Shown here: piece by piece, positions 1 to 7,702 of the stretch
How positions within the stretch are numbered: the first letter of the stretch is position 1
Layout: the number at the start of each line of letters is the position of its first letter
Assembly: GCA_046714215.1 (NCBI GenBank)
Contig: JBKKBM010000283.1
Span: forward strand, 1-25,370
Length of the DNA: 25,370 nucleotides
Direction: 5' to 3'
Origin: DATLCI01 sp046714215
GTDB lineage: Bacteria > Acidobacteriota > Terriglobia > Terriglobales > Acidobacteriaceae
Made by a program: the position numbers and the translations under genes
Notes under the pieces: model-generated
Told to the model about the DNA's origin: nothing
Database searches by the model: none
Seen by the model: the letters and a program-made list of their open reading frames with translations, nothing else

Positions 1-39
1 GCTTAGAGGTCGGTTTGGATTGAAACAAATTCGAAAACC

Positions 40-1299
40 CTATCCGCAACTCGCGAACGGCATCGTCTCCAGCGGTTCCGCGGCAGATGGCTCCGCCGCA
101 ACTTCTTCACTCTTCTCTGCAAAGAAGCGGTCCACCTCATCCAAAATAGCCTGCTCCGTCTTCGCCAGGTATACCGCTTTGCGCAGGTTCGCGCCGCCCG
201 GGACGCCGTGCGTGAACCACGAGGCGAACTGCTTCATCTTTCCCATCGCCGCCGGCACATCTTCGGCCACCAGCATCTGGAAGTAAGTCTTCATCATGGC
301 GTGGCGGTCAGCTTCCGTGGGGTGGTCGTAGGTGCCCACGCCGGTCTCCTGCAATGACTGCTTGTATTGCGCGATCTGTCGGAAGATCCACGGATTCGAC
401 GGCGCCGTGCGTCCGATCATGACCGCATCGCAGCCCGTCTTTGCGACCATCAGCGCCGCGTCTTCCGGCGTGCGGATGTCGCCATTGCCGATGACCGGGA
501 TCTTCACCGCATCTTTGATCGCCGCGATCCACTCCCAGCGCGCTTCGCCGCTGTATCCCTGTTCGCGCGTGCGCGCGTGCAGCGCGACCGCCTGCAGACC
601 GCAGTTCTCAGCGAGCTTGGCCAGTTCCACGCAGACAATCTGGCTGTCGTCCCAGCCCATGCGGAATTTCACCGTGAATGGGATCTTTACCGCGGCCCGC
701 ACGGTCTCAAAGATGTTCTGGATGTGCGGCAGGTCGCGCAGCAGTCCGGAGCCGCCATTGCACTTCACCACTTTCTTCGCCGGGCATCCCAGGTTCAGGT
801 CAACCAGATCGAAGCCGCACTCTTCCACGATCTTGGCGGCGCCGGCCAGCACGGCCGGATCGCTGCCGAACAACTGCGCGGAGATGGGATGCTCGTCCGC
901 GTAGAAGTGCAGGTAGCGCTTGCGCTTCGACTCGCGGCAACGGAATAGTCCATCCGCCGAAGTGAACTCGGTCATGATCAGGCCACAAGCCGAAGTTTCT
1001 TCGTCAGGCGGGTGAGCAGACGGCGAGCGCTGGCCCGCGCGAGCCGGAAGCGAGGGCGCCGCAGCTTGCTGCGGCGCCCTTGAATGAAATGAGCTGTGTT
1101 TGATGAAGCGGCGAAACACCGTGTCCGTCACCCCGGCCATGGGCGCCAGGATGGTAGCGGGAGCGATGCGCACCCCGCCGATCACGACCTCATCTGGCAC
1201 CACGCCCAGAGGCACCTGCGCCCCTGCCGATAGCGGCTGGGCGTCATGAAAGCGCTCCGCGCGGGAGCGAGTGAACGGGTTGGTGGTGACACGAGACAT
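40..1299 (-). CDS. dusB: tRNA-dihydrouridine synthase (DusB family) with a repeat-derived insert
   Basis: FMN-dependent enzyme reducing uridine to dihydrouridine in tRNA D-loops. Counting from the ATG at 1299 (419 aa), the TIM barrel shows PMAGVTDTVFRRF near residue 53, the catalytic cysteine in NLGCPAKKV (Cys172), HARTREQGYSG near 241, GNGDI near 271 and the phosphate-binding IGRTA near 295. Residues of about 68-103 (HSSFHSRAP to DEETS) do not fit the family, where RRFI is followed almost directly by CGLIMTEFTSADGL. This in-frame insert of about 35 aa contains the perfect palindrome at 1053-1080. A TTG at 1323 would add 8 residues; the ATG is preferred because the TTG abuts the rpmE terminator U-tract. 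The C-terminal tail (EEVAAEPSAAEP) is Ala/Glu-rich. Function is confident; whether the insert is tolerated is inference. Confidence 0.93.
   Translation of the reverse strand: MSRVTTNPFTRSRAERFHDAQPLSAGAQVPLGVVPDEVVIGGVRIAPATILAPMAGVTDTVFRRFIKHSSFHSRAPQQAAAPSLPARAGQRSPSAHPPDEETSACGLIMTEFTSADGLFRCRESKRKRYLHFYADEHPISAQLFGSDPAVLAGAAKIVEECGFDLVDLNLGCPAKKVVKCNGGSGLLRDLPHIQNIFETVRAAVKIPFTVKFRMGWDDSQIVCVELAKLAENCGLQAVALHARTREQGYSGEARWEWIAAIKDAVKIPVIGNGDIRTPEDAALMVAKTGCDAVMIGRTAPSNPWIFRQIAQYKQSLQETGVGTYDHPTEADRHAMMKTYFQMLVAEDVPAAMGKMKQFASWFTHGVPGGANLRKAVYLAKTEQAILDEVDRFFAEKSEEVAAEPSAAEPLETMPFASCG
1053..1080. repeat. Perfect 13-bp palindromic repeat inside dusB
   Basis: The two 13-bp arms (AGGGCGCCGCAGC and its exact reverse complement) flank a 2-nt loop. 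The sequence encodes part of the Ala/Pro-rich insert (residues of about 74-83 of DusB). It looks like a dispersed intergenic hairpin repeat that landed in the reading frame without breaking it. The palindrome is seen directly; a mobile or repeat origin is inference. Confidence 0.8.
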
Positions 1300-1320
1300 A
1301 GCCTGACTAGATTGTAGCTC

Positions 1321-1350
1321 CAAAGCAAAAGCCCTCGTCGCCGAGGGCTT
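1321..1350 (-). terminator. Rho-independent terminator of rpmE
   Basis: On the minus strand the stem AAGCCCTCG / CGAGGGCTT with a 4-nt loop is followed by TTTTGCTTTG. It lies 20 nt past the rpmE stop and just before dusB, so it should separate the two transcripts. Confidence 0.8.
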
Positions 1351-1370
1351 CCGTGAGTATCGGGAACCCC

Positions 1371-1628
1371 TTACTTGGCCACGGGCTTCGCCGCTTCAGT
1401 CTTGGCGGCGTCGGACTTGCCCGCATCGCTGTTAGCGTATTTGCGGCGGAAGCGCTCCACGCGTCCCGCAGTGTCCATCAGCTTCTGCTTGCCGGTAAAG
1501 AACGGGTGGCAGTTCGAGCAGATTTCCACGCTGATGTTGCCTTTGTGCGTCGACCGGGTCGTAAAGTTGTTGCCACACGCGCAGTGGACCTTTACCTGGT
1601 CGTATGTGGGATGGATAGCAGCTTTCAT
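1371..1628 (-). CDS. rpmE: 50S ribosomal protein L31, zinc-binding type
   Basis: 85-aa ribosomal protein of the large subunit. The N-terminus MKAAIHPTYDQVKVHCACGN is typical. Cysteines at 16, 18, 37 and 40 (CAC...CSNC) form the zinc site of the C+ form of L31, the form that can act as a zinc reserve. The family core ends near KYA; residues 66-85 are an Ala/Lys-rich tail. GAGAGG lies about 12 nt before the ATG. It has its own terminator just downstream. Identification is very secure. Confidence 0.97.
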   Translation of the reverse strand: MKAAIHPTYDQVKVHCACGNNFTTRSTHKGNISVEICSNCHPFFTGKQKLMDTAGRVERFRRKYANSDAGKSDAAKTEAAKPVAK

Positions 1629-1971
1629 AGCGGATGAAACCTCTCTGAGGAAAAGGTTATTTTACCGGATAAGGCCAGGGTTGGGCAAATTTGGTTGGGT
1701 AGCTGCGCGCTTCGGGCCGTGCCTCCGGGTTTGCGGCGCTACGTCCGCATGCGGGCTTCGTCCACCATCCGGATGTACTCTGCGATCTGCTCGTCGTGCG
1801 TCAGAACCTGCGTCGGGTTACTCCGTTCATCGCGTTCTTCGCGCCTCGCGTCCGGCGCGGGACAGAGCAGTGGGGTGGGTGCCGTCATATCGCCACCAAA
1901 ATACTGCAGCGACGTGGTTCTCACAACGGTACCGTGGTAACCACGCCGCTATATGATTGGTATGAATCAGT
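1629..1971. other. 343-bp gap between aceA and rpmE
   Basis: This should hold the rpmE promoter and the aceA 3' end. A short inverted repeat (CGTGGT/ACCACG) at about 1932-1944 lies just past the aceA stop but has no U-tract, so I do not call it a terminator. Apart from the weak small ORF at 1739-1888, I see nothing else in it. Confidence 0.5.
1739..1888 (-). CDS. Possible small hypothetical protein (49 aa)
   Basis: Open frame from ATG at 1888, MTAPTPLLCP... ending ...HDEQIAEYIRMVDEARMRT; an upstream GTG at 1924 would give 61 aa. The C-terminal half looks helical and charged. Only GGTGG precedes the ATG, a weak ribosome-binding site. It sits in the same direction as aceA and rpmE. I do not recognise it and it may be chance. 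Confidence 0.22.
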   Translation of the reverse strand: MTAPTPLLCPAPDARREERDERSNPTQVLTHDEQIAEYIRMVDEARMRT

Positions 1972-3195
1972 TTAAACGACTTTTTCTTCCGGCAGTTCTT
2001 CCACGAATTCCTTGCCCATCCGGGCAGCGTCGTACATTTTGCCGACCAGGTGATGATAGGGCACGCCGCTGAAGAAATGGTGGCTCTTCGACGGAAAGTC
2101 GCCGCTGTCCCCCCATTCCTGCTTCTGCAATTCAATGTAGCCCTGCTCCTGGGTCTCCGCCATATTTTGCAGTAACACGCTCACGCCATGTGCATTCGCA
2201 TGTTGCGCCCCCAGCGTGATGAAGATGAAGCGCACACCCATCTCGCCCAGTTGCGCAAAGCTCATTGGATCGGGATCGTTAAACCACTTGAAGCTGGACG
2301 AATAGTTGAACGCGAACTTCGCCTCGGGGAAGCGCCGATGGATCTCGCGGGAGAACTTCTCCACCGGTCCGCGCTCGGAGGTAGGGAACTCGCACCAGAG
2401 TAAGTCGGGGATGCCGCTGTCGAGGTAGCGCAACCCCCGCTCGATGGCCAGATCGATACCCCGGGTGGATTCGGGAGCGTCTACCGCACTCAGACCGTCC
2501 GTGCGTGCAATAAGAACGAAGTCCGGGTTACCCGTGTCATTGGCCACCGCCCGCGCCATGCGGAGTTTGCCGATCATCTCATTGGCCGGGATCAAGGCTT
2601 TGCCGCCGATGTGCCCGCAGCGCTTCGGCAACACTTGGTCTTCGATGTGGGCCGCCGCGACGCCCGCCTGCACATACAACTCAGTAGTGCGCTGCACGTT
2701 GAAGATGTTGCCGTAGCCGCCATCCATGTCTACGATGACCGGCGGAAGATGCAGATGATTGGGCGCAATGCCTTTCTCCGGATCGCCGACTGCTTGGGTC
2801 AATTGGAACTTGCGCAGGCCGCTGACCGTGCGGCGCGCAGCGTCGGCGATCTCCGGCCCCGAGTACAAGTCCATGTCGGTCGTTCCCAAGTGCCCCATGG
2901 CGAACGAATACCCGCTGAAATACACCGCCTTGAAGCCGTAATACATCACCAGCTGCGCCGTCATGGGTTCATAGACGCCCGGGCCGAATAAATACGGCTC
3001 CGTCTCCAGCAAGTGCCGCATCCGCGTGCTGGGATGGATATTTCGGCTCTGGGGCACAAGATAGCCTTCGGGCAGCAGTGGCGAGGGCATCAATTCGGAT
3101 TTCGGAATCTCAACACGCATAGTTTGGCGCTTCCCTTGGAGAAGATGATAGCCGTTCCCGTTTCCGTTGGTATGGCCGTTCCCGAAGTGTCTCAT
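1972..3195 (-). CDS. aceA: Isocitrate lyase
   Basis: Cleaves isocitrate to glyoxylate and succinate, the first step of the glyoxylate bypass. 407 aa, slightly shorter than E. coli AceA (434). Motifs: SGYSFAM near 94, VIVDMDGGYGN near 153, the catalytic KRCGHIGGK with Cys193 (KKCGH in many homologues), ARTDG near 230 and FNYSSSFKW near 297. An AGGAG about 12 nt before the ATG supports this start, although the first 25 residues (Gly/Asn-rich) are atypical and an inner ATG at 3120 is possible. It starts 32 nt after aceB on the same strand, so the two are very probably one operon serving growth on acetate, fatty acids or other C2 units. Confidence 0.96.
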   Translation of the reverse strand: MRHFGNGHTNGNGNGYHLLQGKRQTMRVEIPKSELMPSPLLPEGYLVPQSRNIHPSTRMRHLLETEPYLFGPGVYEPMTAQLVMYYGFKAVYFSGYSFAMGHLGTTDMDLYSGPEIADAARRTVSGLRKFQLTQAVGDPEKGIAPNHLHLPPVIVDMDGGYGNIFNVQRTTELYVQAGVAAAHIEDQVLPKRCGHIGGKALIPANEMIGKLRMARAVANDTGNPDFVLIARTDGLSAVDAPESTRGIDLAIERGLRYLDSGIPDLLWCEFPTSERGPVEKFSREIHRRFPEAKFAFNYSSSFKWFNDPDPMSFAQLGEMGVRFIFITLGAQHANAHGVSVLLQNMAETQEQGYIELQKQEWGDSGDFPSKSHHFFSGVPYHHLVGKMYDAARMGKEFVEELPEEKVV

Positions 3196-3227
3196 GTGCT
3201 GCGGGGTCTCCTGATAGAGTCTTTTGC

Positions 3228-4859
3228 TCAGATCGGGTCAAACTCTTGATCTCGGATCATCGCTTCGCTGATATGCCGGGCGCGGGTAAAGGACTCCGGC
3301 GTTCCCGGTTCTTTTCCCGGCAGCGCCGCAATGATCCGCTGCAACTCTTCGTCGAATAGACGACTTATCAGAGTCGGCGAATGAGCCACGGGGTTGCCCT
3401 CATCTCCCTCCTTGTCATCAACGATGACCACGGAATCGGCATGGCGCATGCGTTGCGCGATCATCAGCCGGTAGATGCGGTCGGTAGCCAGGTCCTCCAT
3501 ATAGCCGTCCAATAGGCTTGCCCCTTTGCCATTTAGGACGCCATTGCGGTAGCGGATCACCGTCCGGATGGCCGCGCGCGTCCCCGCCAACGTCCGCTTA
3601 CCCACGCCCTCCGGTTGCGGTCGCAGCTCCGGATAGCGATTCGGCCCCTGGTCACCCTTACCGGTCGGGGTTCCGATCTGGTTTGGCGCAGGGAACTGGG
3701 CCACGGCGATAGCGTTCTGGTCGGGATGGCCCGTCCAGGCGCCATCCATGCCGCAGTTAGCTTCGTTCTTCTTGTCTTTCTCCAGGATCGCGAGGGCACG
3801 CGTGTTCAACTCCGCATCTTCCCGGCTGGGAAACAGTGCCGTCATACCGCCGATGGCCAGAGCCCCTCGCCGATGACAGATCGCCGGGATCAGCTCGCGC
3901 AGGTTCTGGAAAAACTTCACGTCATGCGGAATGGTGTTGCGGTCCGGTAACACCCACGCCGGGTCCGTCAGGTTGAAGTGGATGAGGCTGGCCATGTAGT
4001 CCCAACGGCCCAGGTTCAGTCCGAAGATATGGTCGCTCAGATGGTAGAGAAACTCTTCGATCTGGTAGGCCAGCGGATGCGATTCCACCAGTGCCATGCA
4101 CTTGATCGCGTCCGTGGCCCAGCCTTTTTCATGGGCGATGCGCTTGAACAGGTCCGCCCACCAAAGCGCCTCTTCCGCTGATTCTGATTTGGGAATATAG
4201 AAGCACAGCGGATGCTTCAACTCCGTCTGCGTCACCCCGTAAGTCACGCGGGCGACGTCGTACAGCGACGCCGAGGTCAATTCGTCGGTCTTTCCTTCAA
4301 AGCTGCCAAAGCCGCCGCGTTGAGCGATGTGCAACCCGCGCGCGCGAGTGAAGATGACCGTTGGACTGGCCTGGATGCTGACCTGCTGATTGCGCTTCTT
4401 GTCGAAGTAGCTGAGTTCGCCGCGTAGCGCCGAATGCACGTTGGCAATGCCCAACTCCAGGTTGGGCCAGCTGTTCGCCATCGAATCCTCAAGGTCGACC
4501 ATCACGCCGGGCGCGCCGGAGTTCAGCATCTTGACTACGAGTTCCGCGTCGTCGGCCGGGCCGGTCATTTGATTCCGCTGGTCTTGCGCCCAGCCGGAAA
4601 CGGTGATCCGCCAATCCGAAGTCACCGCCGGCGAAGGCGGCAGATGCTCCGGCAGCTTGCCTGCGTGCGCGGCCTTCAGTACCTCCTTGCGCTGCGCCAG
4701 CAGCTCCTGCTGCCACGGGGTGAATCGCGTGTGCAGCTTGGCGTAAAAATCGGCAAAGCCGGGGGGTAGGACCGCATCGGCCGGGGCAGTGTTGATCGTA
4801 AAGCCGCGCAGATTCGTAGAAGGCAAGGTAGAAGCGGCGCCGGATGGATCCGGGGTCAT
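3228..4859 (-). CDS. aceB: Malate synthase A
   Basis: Condenses glyoxylate with acetyl-CoA to malate, completing the glyoxylate bypass. 543 aa, as expected for the A form (E. coli 533). Motifs: MVDLEDS near 120, FTRARGLHI with the active-site Arg (172/174), the ESHPLAYQIEEFLY stretch near 259 followed by DHIFGLNLGRWDYM near 276, CGMDGAWTGHPD near 369, and YMEDLATDRIYR with catalytic-type Asp456. A perfect AAGGAG lies 5 nt before the ATG. First gene of the aceBA pair; its promoter must lie in the divergent region 4860-5047. Confidence 0.97.
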   Translation of the reverse strand: MTPDPSGAASTLPSTNLRGFTINTAPADAVLPPGFADFYAKLHTRFTPWQQELLAQRKEVLKAAHAGKLPEHLPPSPAVTSDWRITVSGWAQDQRNQMTGPADDAELVVKMLNSGAPGVMVDLEDSMANSWPNLELGIANVHSALRGELSYFDKKRNQQVSIQASPTVIFTRARGLHIAQRGGFGSFEGKTDELTSASLYDVARVTYGVTQTELKHPLCFYIPKSESAEEALWWADLFKRIAHEKGWATDAIKCMALVESHPLAYQIEEFLYHLSDHIFGLNLGRWDYMASLIHFNLTDPAWVLPDRNTIPHDVKFFQNLRELIPAICHRRGALAIGGMTALFPSREDAELNTRALAILEKDKKNEANCGMDGAWTGHPDQNAIAVAQFPAPNQIGTPTGKGDQGPNRYPELRPQPEGVGKRTLAGTRAAIRTVIRYRNGVLNGKGASLLDGYMEDLATDRIYRLMIAQRMRHADSVVIVDDKEGDEGNPVAHSPTLISRLFDEELQRIIAALPGKEPGTPESFTRARHISEAMIRDQEFDPI

Positions 4860-4948
4860 AAAGCTCCTTAAACTTCTGATTAGACACTCAGTTGCGAGCT
4901 TGGGATGGCTTATTTTGGCTCAAAAGACCGTGGGCAGCTGTTCTACCA

Positions 4949-4977
4949 TTTTCCACAAGATGTTTTTGTTATCCACT
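4949..4977 (+). promoter_or_regulatory. Two DnaA-box-like sites upstream of the DnaC-like gene
   Basis: TTTTCCACA (4949-4957) and TTATCCACT (4969-4977) each match the DnaA-box consensus TTATCCACA at 8 of 9 positions. They are on the same strand, 20 bp apart start to start (about two helical turns). They lie in the aceB / DnaC-like divergent intergenic region, about 70-100 nt before the ATG of a helicase-loader-like gene. Binding by DnaA is inference. Confidence 0.4.
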
Positions 4978-5047
4978 GCTTTCAAACAGGCGGGCACGAA
5001 CCCATCCTTGCACCGATATCAACAAGCGGGATAGATTCACTAAAGAG

Positions 5048-5839
5048 ATGTCCCGTCCCGCTGCAATTCCCGACACCACCTCCGACTGCCAGCTCTGCGG
5101 CGGGACCGGCTGGCGCACGCTACCGCCCGATGCCCAGAATAAATCTGCCCGGGCCGCCCGCTGCCAATGCCAACTGGGACTGCGCGCAGACAAGCTGATG
5201 GCGCGGGCCCGCATCCCGGCGCGCTACGAGCATTGCTCGCTTGCCGATTTCGACACCAACTTTGAAGGCAGCAACCGCTCTTTGCATTCCGCGCGGCTGG
5301 CGGCGGGCCGCTTCGTCGAAGAGTTTCCCGTGGAAAGCACGGGGCTGCTGCTCATCGGACCTATCGGCGTGGGCAAGACGCACCTCGCGGTCGGCATCGC
5401 CCGCGAGTTGGTCCTGCAAAAGGGTATCCCCTGCCTCTTTTACGACTATCGCGAATTGCTCAAGCAGATCCAGAACTCCTACAACCCCGAAGTGAAGACG
5501 ACGGAGTTGGGCATCCTGCGGCCGGTGTTCGAAGCGGAAGTGCTCGTCCTCGACGAGCTAGGCGCGGTCAAGCCGACCGAGTGGGTGTGGGACACCGTCA
5601 GCCACATCCTCAACACTCGCTATAACGACAAACGCACCACCATCATCACGACTAACTATGAAGATGCACCGCCCGCCGGCGCCGAGTATGAGACCGGCCC
5701 GCGCCGGGCCTCGCGCCAGGAAACCTTGGGCGACCGCATCGGCGAACGCATGCGCTCCCGCCTCCACGAGATGTGCAAGAAGGTGGAAATGACGGGCAAC
5801 GACTTCCGCCAGCGCGTGCAGAGCGTGAACTTCCGCTAG
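5048..5839 (+). CDS. DnaC/IstB-like ATPase, probable helicase loader
   Basis: 263-aa AAA+ ATPase of the DnaC/IstB type. An N-terminal zinc-finger-like segment (CQLC at 14-17, CQC at 39-41) precedes the ATPase core: Walker A GPIGVGKT (104-111), Walker B VLVLDE (165-170), and TTNY with sensor-1 Asn203. The family loads replicative DnaB helicase or serves as an IS21-type transposition helper; no istA transposase is adjacent, so a cellular helicase-loader role is more likely. The frame is open upstream to 4892, but MSRPAAIPD at 5048 is preferred because the extension covers the DnaA-box-like sites and reads as noncoding. AAAGAG directly precedes the ATG. Standalone gene with a repeat element downstream. 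Confidence 0.82.
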   Translation: MSRPAAIPDTTSDCQLCGGTGWRTLPPDAQNKSARAARCQCQLGLRADKLMARARIPARYEHCSLADFDTNFEGSNRSLHSARLAAGRFVEEFPVESTGLLLIGPIGVGKTHLAVGIARELVLQKGIPCLFYDYRELLKQIQNSYNPEVKTTELGILRPVFEAEVLVLDELGAVKPTEWVWDTVSHILNTRYNDKRTTIITTNYEDAPPAGAEYETGPRRASRQETLGDRIGERMRSRLHEMCKKVEMTGNDFRQRVQSVNFR

Positions 5840-5852
5840 GGCAAAACCTTTT

Positions 5853-6012
5853 TTAACCACGAAGGTCACGAAGGGGAGTCCAAGTTTCACTTTTCCTTGT
5901 TGCTTGTCCGCCTGTGTCCTCCTCGTGCCTAACTATCTATCTTCTCGTTTCCTTATCTCTTTTGTCCTTCCTGCTTGGTTTCCTTAGTGTCCTTCGTGTC
6001 CTTAGTGGTTAA
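5853..6012. repeat. 160-bp MITE-like element with TTAACCAC termini
   Basis: Begins TTAACCACGAAGGTCACGAA and ends with its near inverse (...CCTTAGTGGTTAA). Both ends carry degenerate 9-mers of the CACGAAGGA type; the interior is pyrimidine-rich on this strand and noncoding. It fills the gap between the DnaC-like and UvrC-like genes. Two relatives lie at 7292-7464 and 7493-7702, and a solitary arm at 8873-8901. Confidence 0.7.
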
Positions 6013-6022
6013 ATTGGGGTTG

Positions 6023-7330
6023 ATGCTCTCCCACTCCATCCCGTTCGCACCGGAACGTGACGCGGAAGCCTTCAGCCTGATCCCGGCCGCGCCCGGCGTC
6101 TTCCTGCTGCGCGGACACGACGCCAAGGCCGAACCCTACGTCAGCAAGACGGCGAATCTGCGCCGCCGCGTCCAGCGGCTGCTGGCGCCGCCGGAGAGCC
6201 AGAGTAAGCGCCTGAACTTGCGCGCGCGCTGCGCCAGCATTGAATTCACGGTGACAGGCTCCGACTTTGAGAACATCTTGCTCCTCTACCGCGTAGTGCG
6301 TGAAGTTTTTCCCGAGAGCTACACCAAGCGCCTGCACCTGAATCTTTCGCCGGTCATCCGTATTAATTGGGAGAACGAGTATCCGCGCGCGTATGTCACG
6401 CGCAAGCTGTCGGGCATGGCCGGCAAGCGCACCGAAGGCTTTTCTCCGGGCACGAAATCGGTTTACTACGGTCCCTTTCAATCGCGCGCCCTGGCGGAAA
6501 AATTCCTGAACGACGCGCTCGACCTCTTCATATCGCGCCGCTGCACCTTCGATCTGGATCCTGACCCCGTGTTTCCCGGCTGCGTCTATTCGGAGATGAA
6601 GATGTGTCTGGCTCCGTGCTTCAAGGGCTGCTCCGACGAACAATATGTCGACGAAGTCCGCCGGGTGCAGCGCTTCCTCGACACTTGTGGCGAATCCCTC
6701 ATTGCCGAAGTCGAAGCCGAGCGCGACCAGGCCAGCGCCGCGCTGGAGTTTGAAGCGGCGGCCAACCTGCACACTCGCATTGAGAAGGTCCGCGGCGTCG
6801 TCCGGGGTTGCGATGAGATCATCCGCCGGCTCGATCAGCTCGACGCGCTCATCCTTCAGCCTTCCACCCAGCCGGATTCCATCGCACTCTTTCGCTTCGC
6901 CAACGGACAGCTCTGCGGCCCGCTCAGCTTCCGCGTGCAGAACATCCTGCTATCGAATGAGAAATCCGGAAATTCTTCGCTCTACGCGCAGCCGCTCATG
7001 GCCCAGCCTGTGCCGGAGACTCCGGAAGTCGGAGCCAAGCCGGCAAGCCTTGACGCCCGCCTGGCCGCCGCGCTGGATGAAAGTGAGTTGATGCCCGCTC
7101 CCAAAGTCACCGCCGCGGCTTTCGCCCTGCAACTGGCCCTGCTGAAGCGTTGGTATTACCGCAGCACTCGTGTGGGCGAGATCTTTCTCCGCGACCGCGA
7201 CGGCACATGGCCGTATCGGCGCATGGTGCGCGGTGTCTCACGCGTCATGGCTGGGAAGATTGCGGAAAACTCGGAAAACGCGAAGGACCCGTTAACCACG
7301 GAGAGCGCAGAGTCCCAAAGAGGTTCGTAG
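6023..7330 (+). CDS. Short UvrC-like GIY-YIG nuclease-domain protein
   Basis: 435 aa from ATG 6023. N-terminal GIY-YIG-type domain: PGVFLLRG near 24, PYVSKTANLRRRV near 38, and FENILLL with Glu83 in the place of the family's metal-binding Glu. A UvrC-like cysteine region follows (Cys174, 187, 195, 199, 203; MCLAPC), then a UVR motif (about 229-258, ALEFEAAANLHTRI) used by UvrC to contact UvrB. It ends where UvrC would continue with its RNase H-like endonuclease and HhH domains (full UvrC is about 600 aa), so only the 3' incision module is expected, somewhat like Cho. An in-frame ATG at 5975 would add 16 residues from the upstream repeat and is rejected. The last 13 or so residues are encoded by the next repeat. 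Confidence 0.8.
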   Translation: MLSHSIPFAPERDAEAFSLIPAAPGVFLLRGHDAKAEPYVSKTANLRRRVQRLLAPPESQSKRLNLRARCASIEFTVTGSDFENILLLYRVVREVFPESYTKRLHLNLSPVIRINWENEYPRAYVTRKLSGMAGKRTEGFSPGTKSVYYGPFQSRALAEKFLNDALDLFISRRCTFDLDPDPVFPGCVYSEMKMCLAPCFKGCSDEQYVDEVRRVQRFLDTCGESLIAEVEAERDQASAALEFEAAANLHTRIEKVRGVVRGCDEIIRRLDQLDALILQPSTQPDSIALFRFANGQLCGPLSFRVQNILLSNEKSGNSSLYAQPLMAQPVPETPEVGAKPASLDARLAAALDESELMPAPKVTAAAFALQLALLKRWYYRSTRVGEIFLRDRDGTWPYRRMVRGVSRVMAGKIAENSENAKDPLTTESAESQRGS

Positions 7331-7464
7331 GTTTGTTTCCGAATACTCTACTTCTTGCTCTCGGCGTGTGGCTCTATGTTCTTTCTCCCTGTGAAGCTAC
7401 TCTTCTACTGGAAGGTTCCATTTCCCAAAAGTTTCCTCGTGTCCTTTGTGTCCTTCGTGGTTAA
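7292..7464. repeat. MITE-like element, copy 2 (first of a tandem pair)
   Basis: Starts TTAACCACGGAGAGC and ends TCCTTCGTGGTTAA, so the termini are inverted. With 7493-7702 it forms a tandem duplication: landmarks such as AGGACCCGTTAACCACGGAG, GAGGTTCGTAGGTTTGTTT and TGTGAAGCTACTCTT recur about 201 bp apart (7284 versus 7485), with divergence between. It overlaps the last 39 nt of the UvrC-like gene and provides its stop codon. It accounts for much of the 368-bp gene-free stretch 7331-7698. Confidence 0.75.
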
Positions 7465-7492
7465 TGAATTGTTTCTCTCCGTGGAGGACCCG

Positions 7493-7702
7493 TTAACCAC
7501 GGAGAGCACAGAGTCCCACAGAGGTTCGTAGGTTTGTTTTCCTGGAACTCTTCTGCGTCTCGCTCTCTCGGGGTGGCTCTGTGTTCTCTCTCTGTGAAGC
7601 TACTCTTTCGCTGGAAGGCTTCTATTTCCCAAGATCTCCTTCGTGTCCTTCGTGGTCAATGATTTACTTTTCTCCGTGTGACTCTGTGCTCTCTGTGGTT
7701 AA
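7493..7702. repeat. MITE-like element, copy 3, with 30-bp terminal inverted repeats
   Basis: The outer arms 7493-7522 and 7673-7702 are inverse complements at 27 of 30 positions (TTAACCAC[G/A]GAGAGCACAGA...). An inner GTGGTCAA at 7652-7659 corresponds to the right end of copy 2, so this copy may be nested or extended. The right tip supplies the stop codon (TAA on the minus strand) of the phosphatase gene. No ORF or transposase inside. Confidence 0.75.

Noticed and set aside
332..948. Two plus-strand open frames of about 190 aa
   Set aside because: Antisense to dusB, composition of reversed coding sequence, no ribosome-binding site.
990..1098. Frameshift or assembly error in dusB
   Set aside because: The frame is the same on both sides and all motifs downstream are intact; a pure insertion explains it better.
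1929..1945. Terminator of aceA
   Set aside because: The small CGTGGT/ACCACG palindrome has almost no loop and no T-run.
5048..5839. IstB of an IS21-type insertion sequence
   Set aside because: No istA transposase or terminal repeats nearby; read as a chromosomal DnaC-like gene.
6002..6772. 256-aa open frame on the minus strand
   Set aside because: Shadow of the UvrC-like gene, which has recognisable domains on the plus strand.
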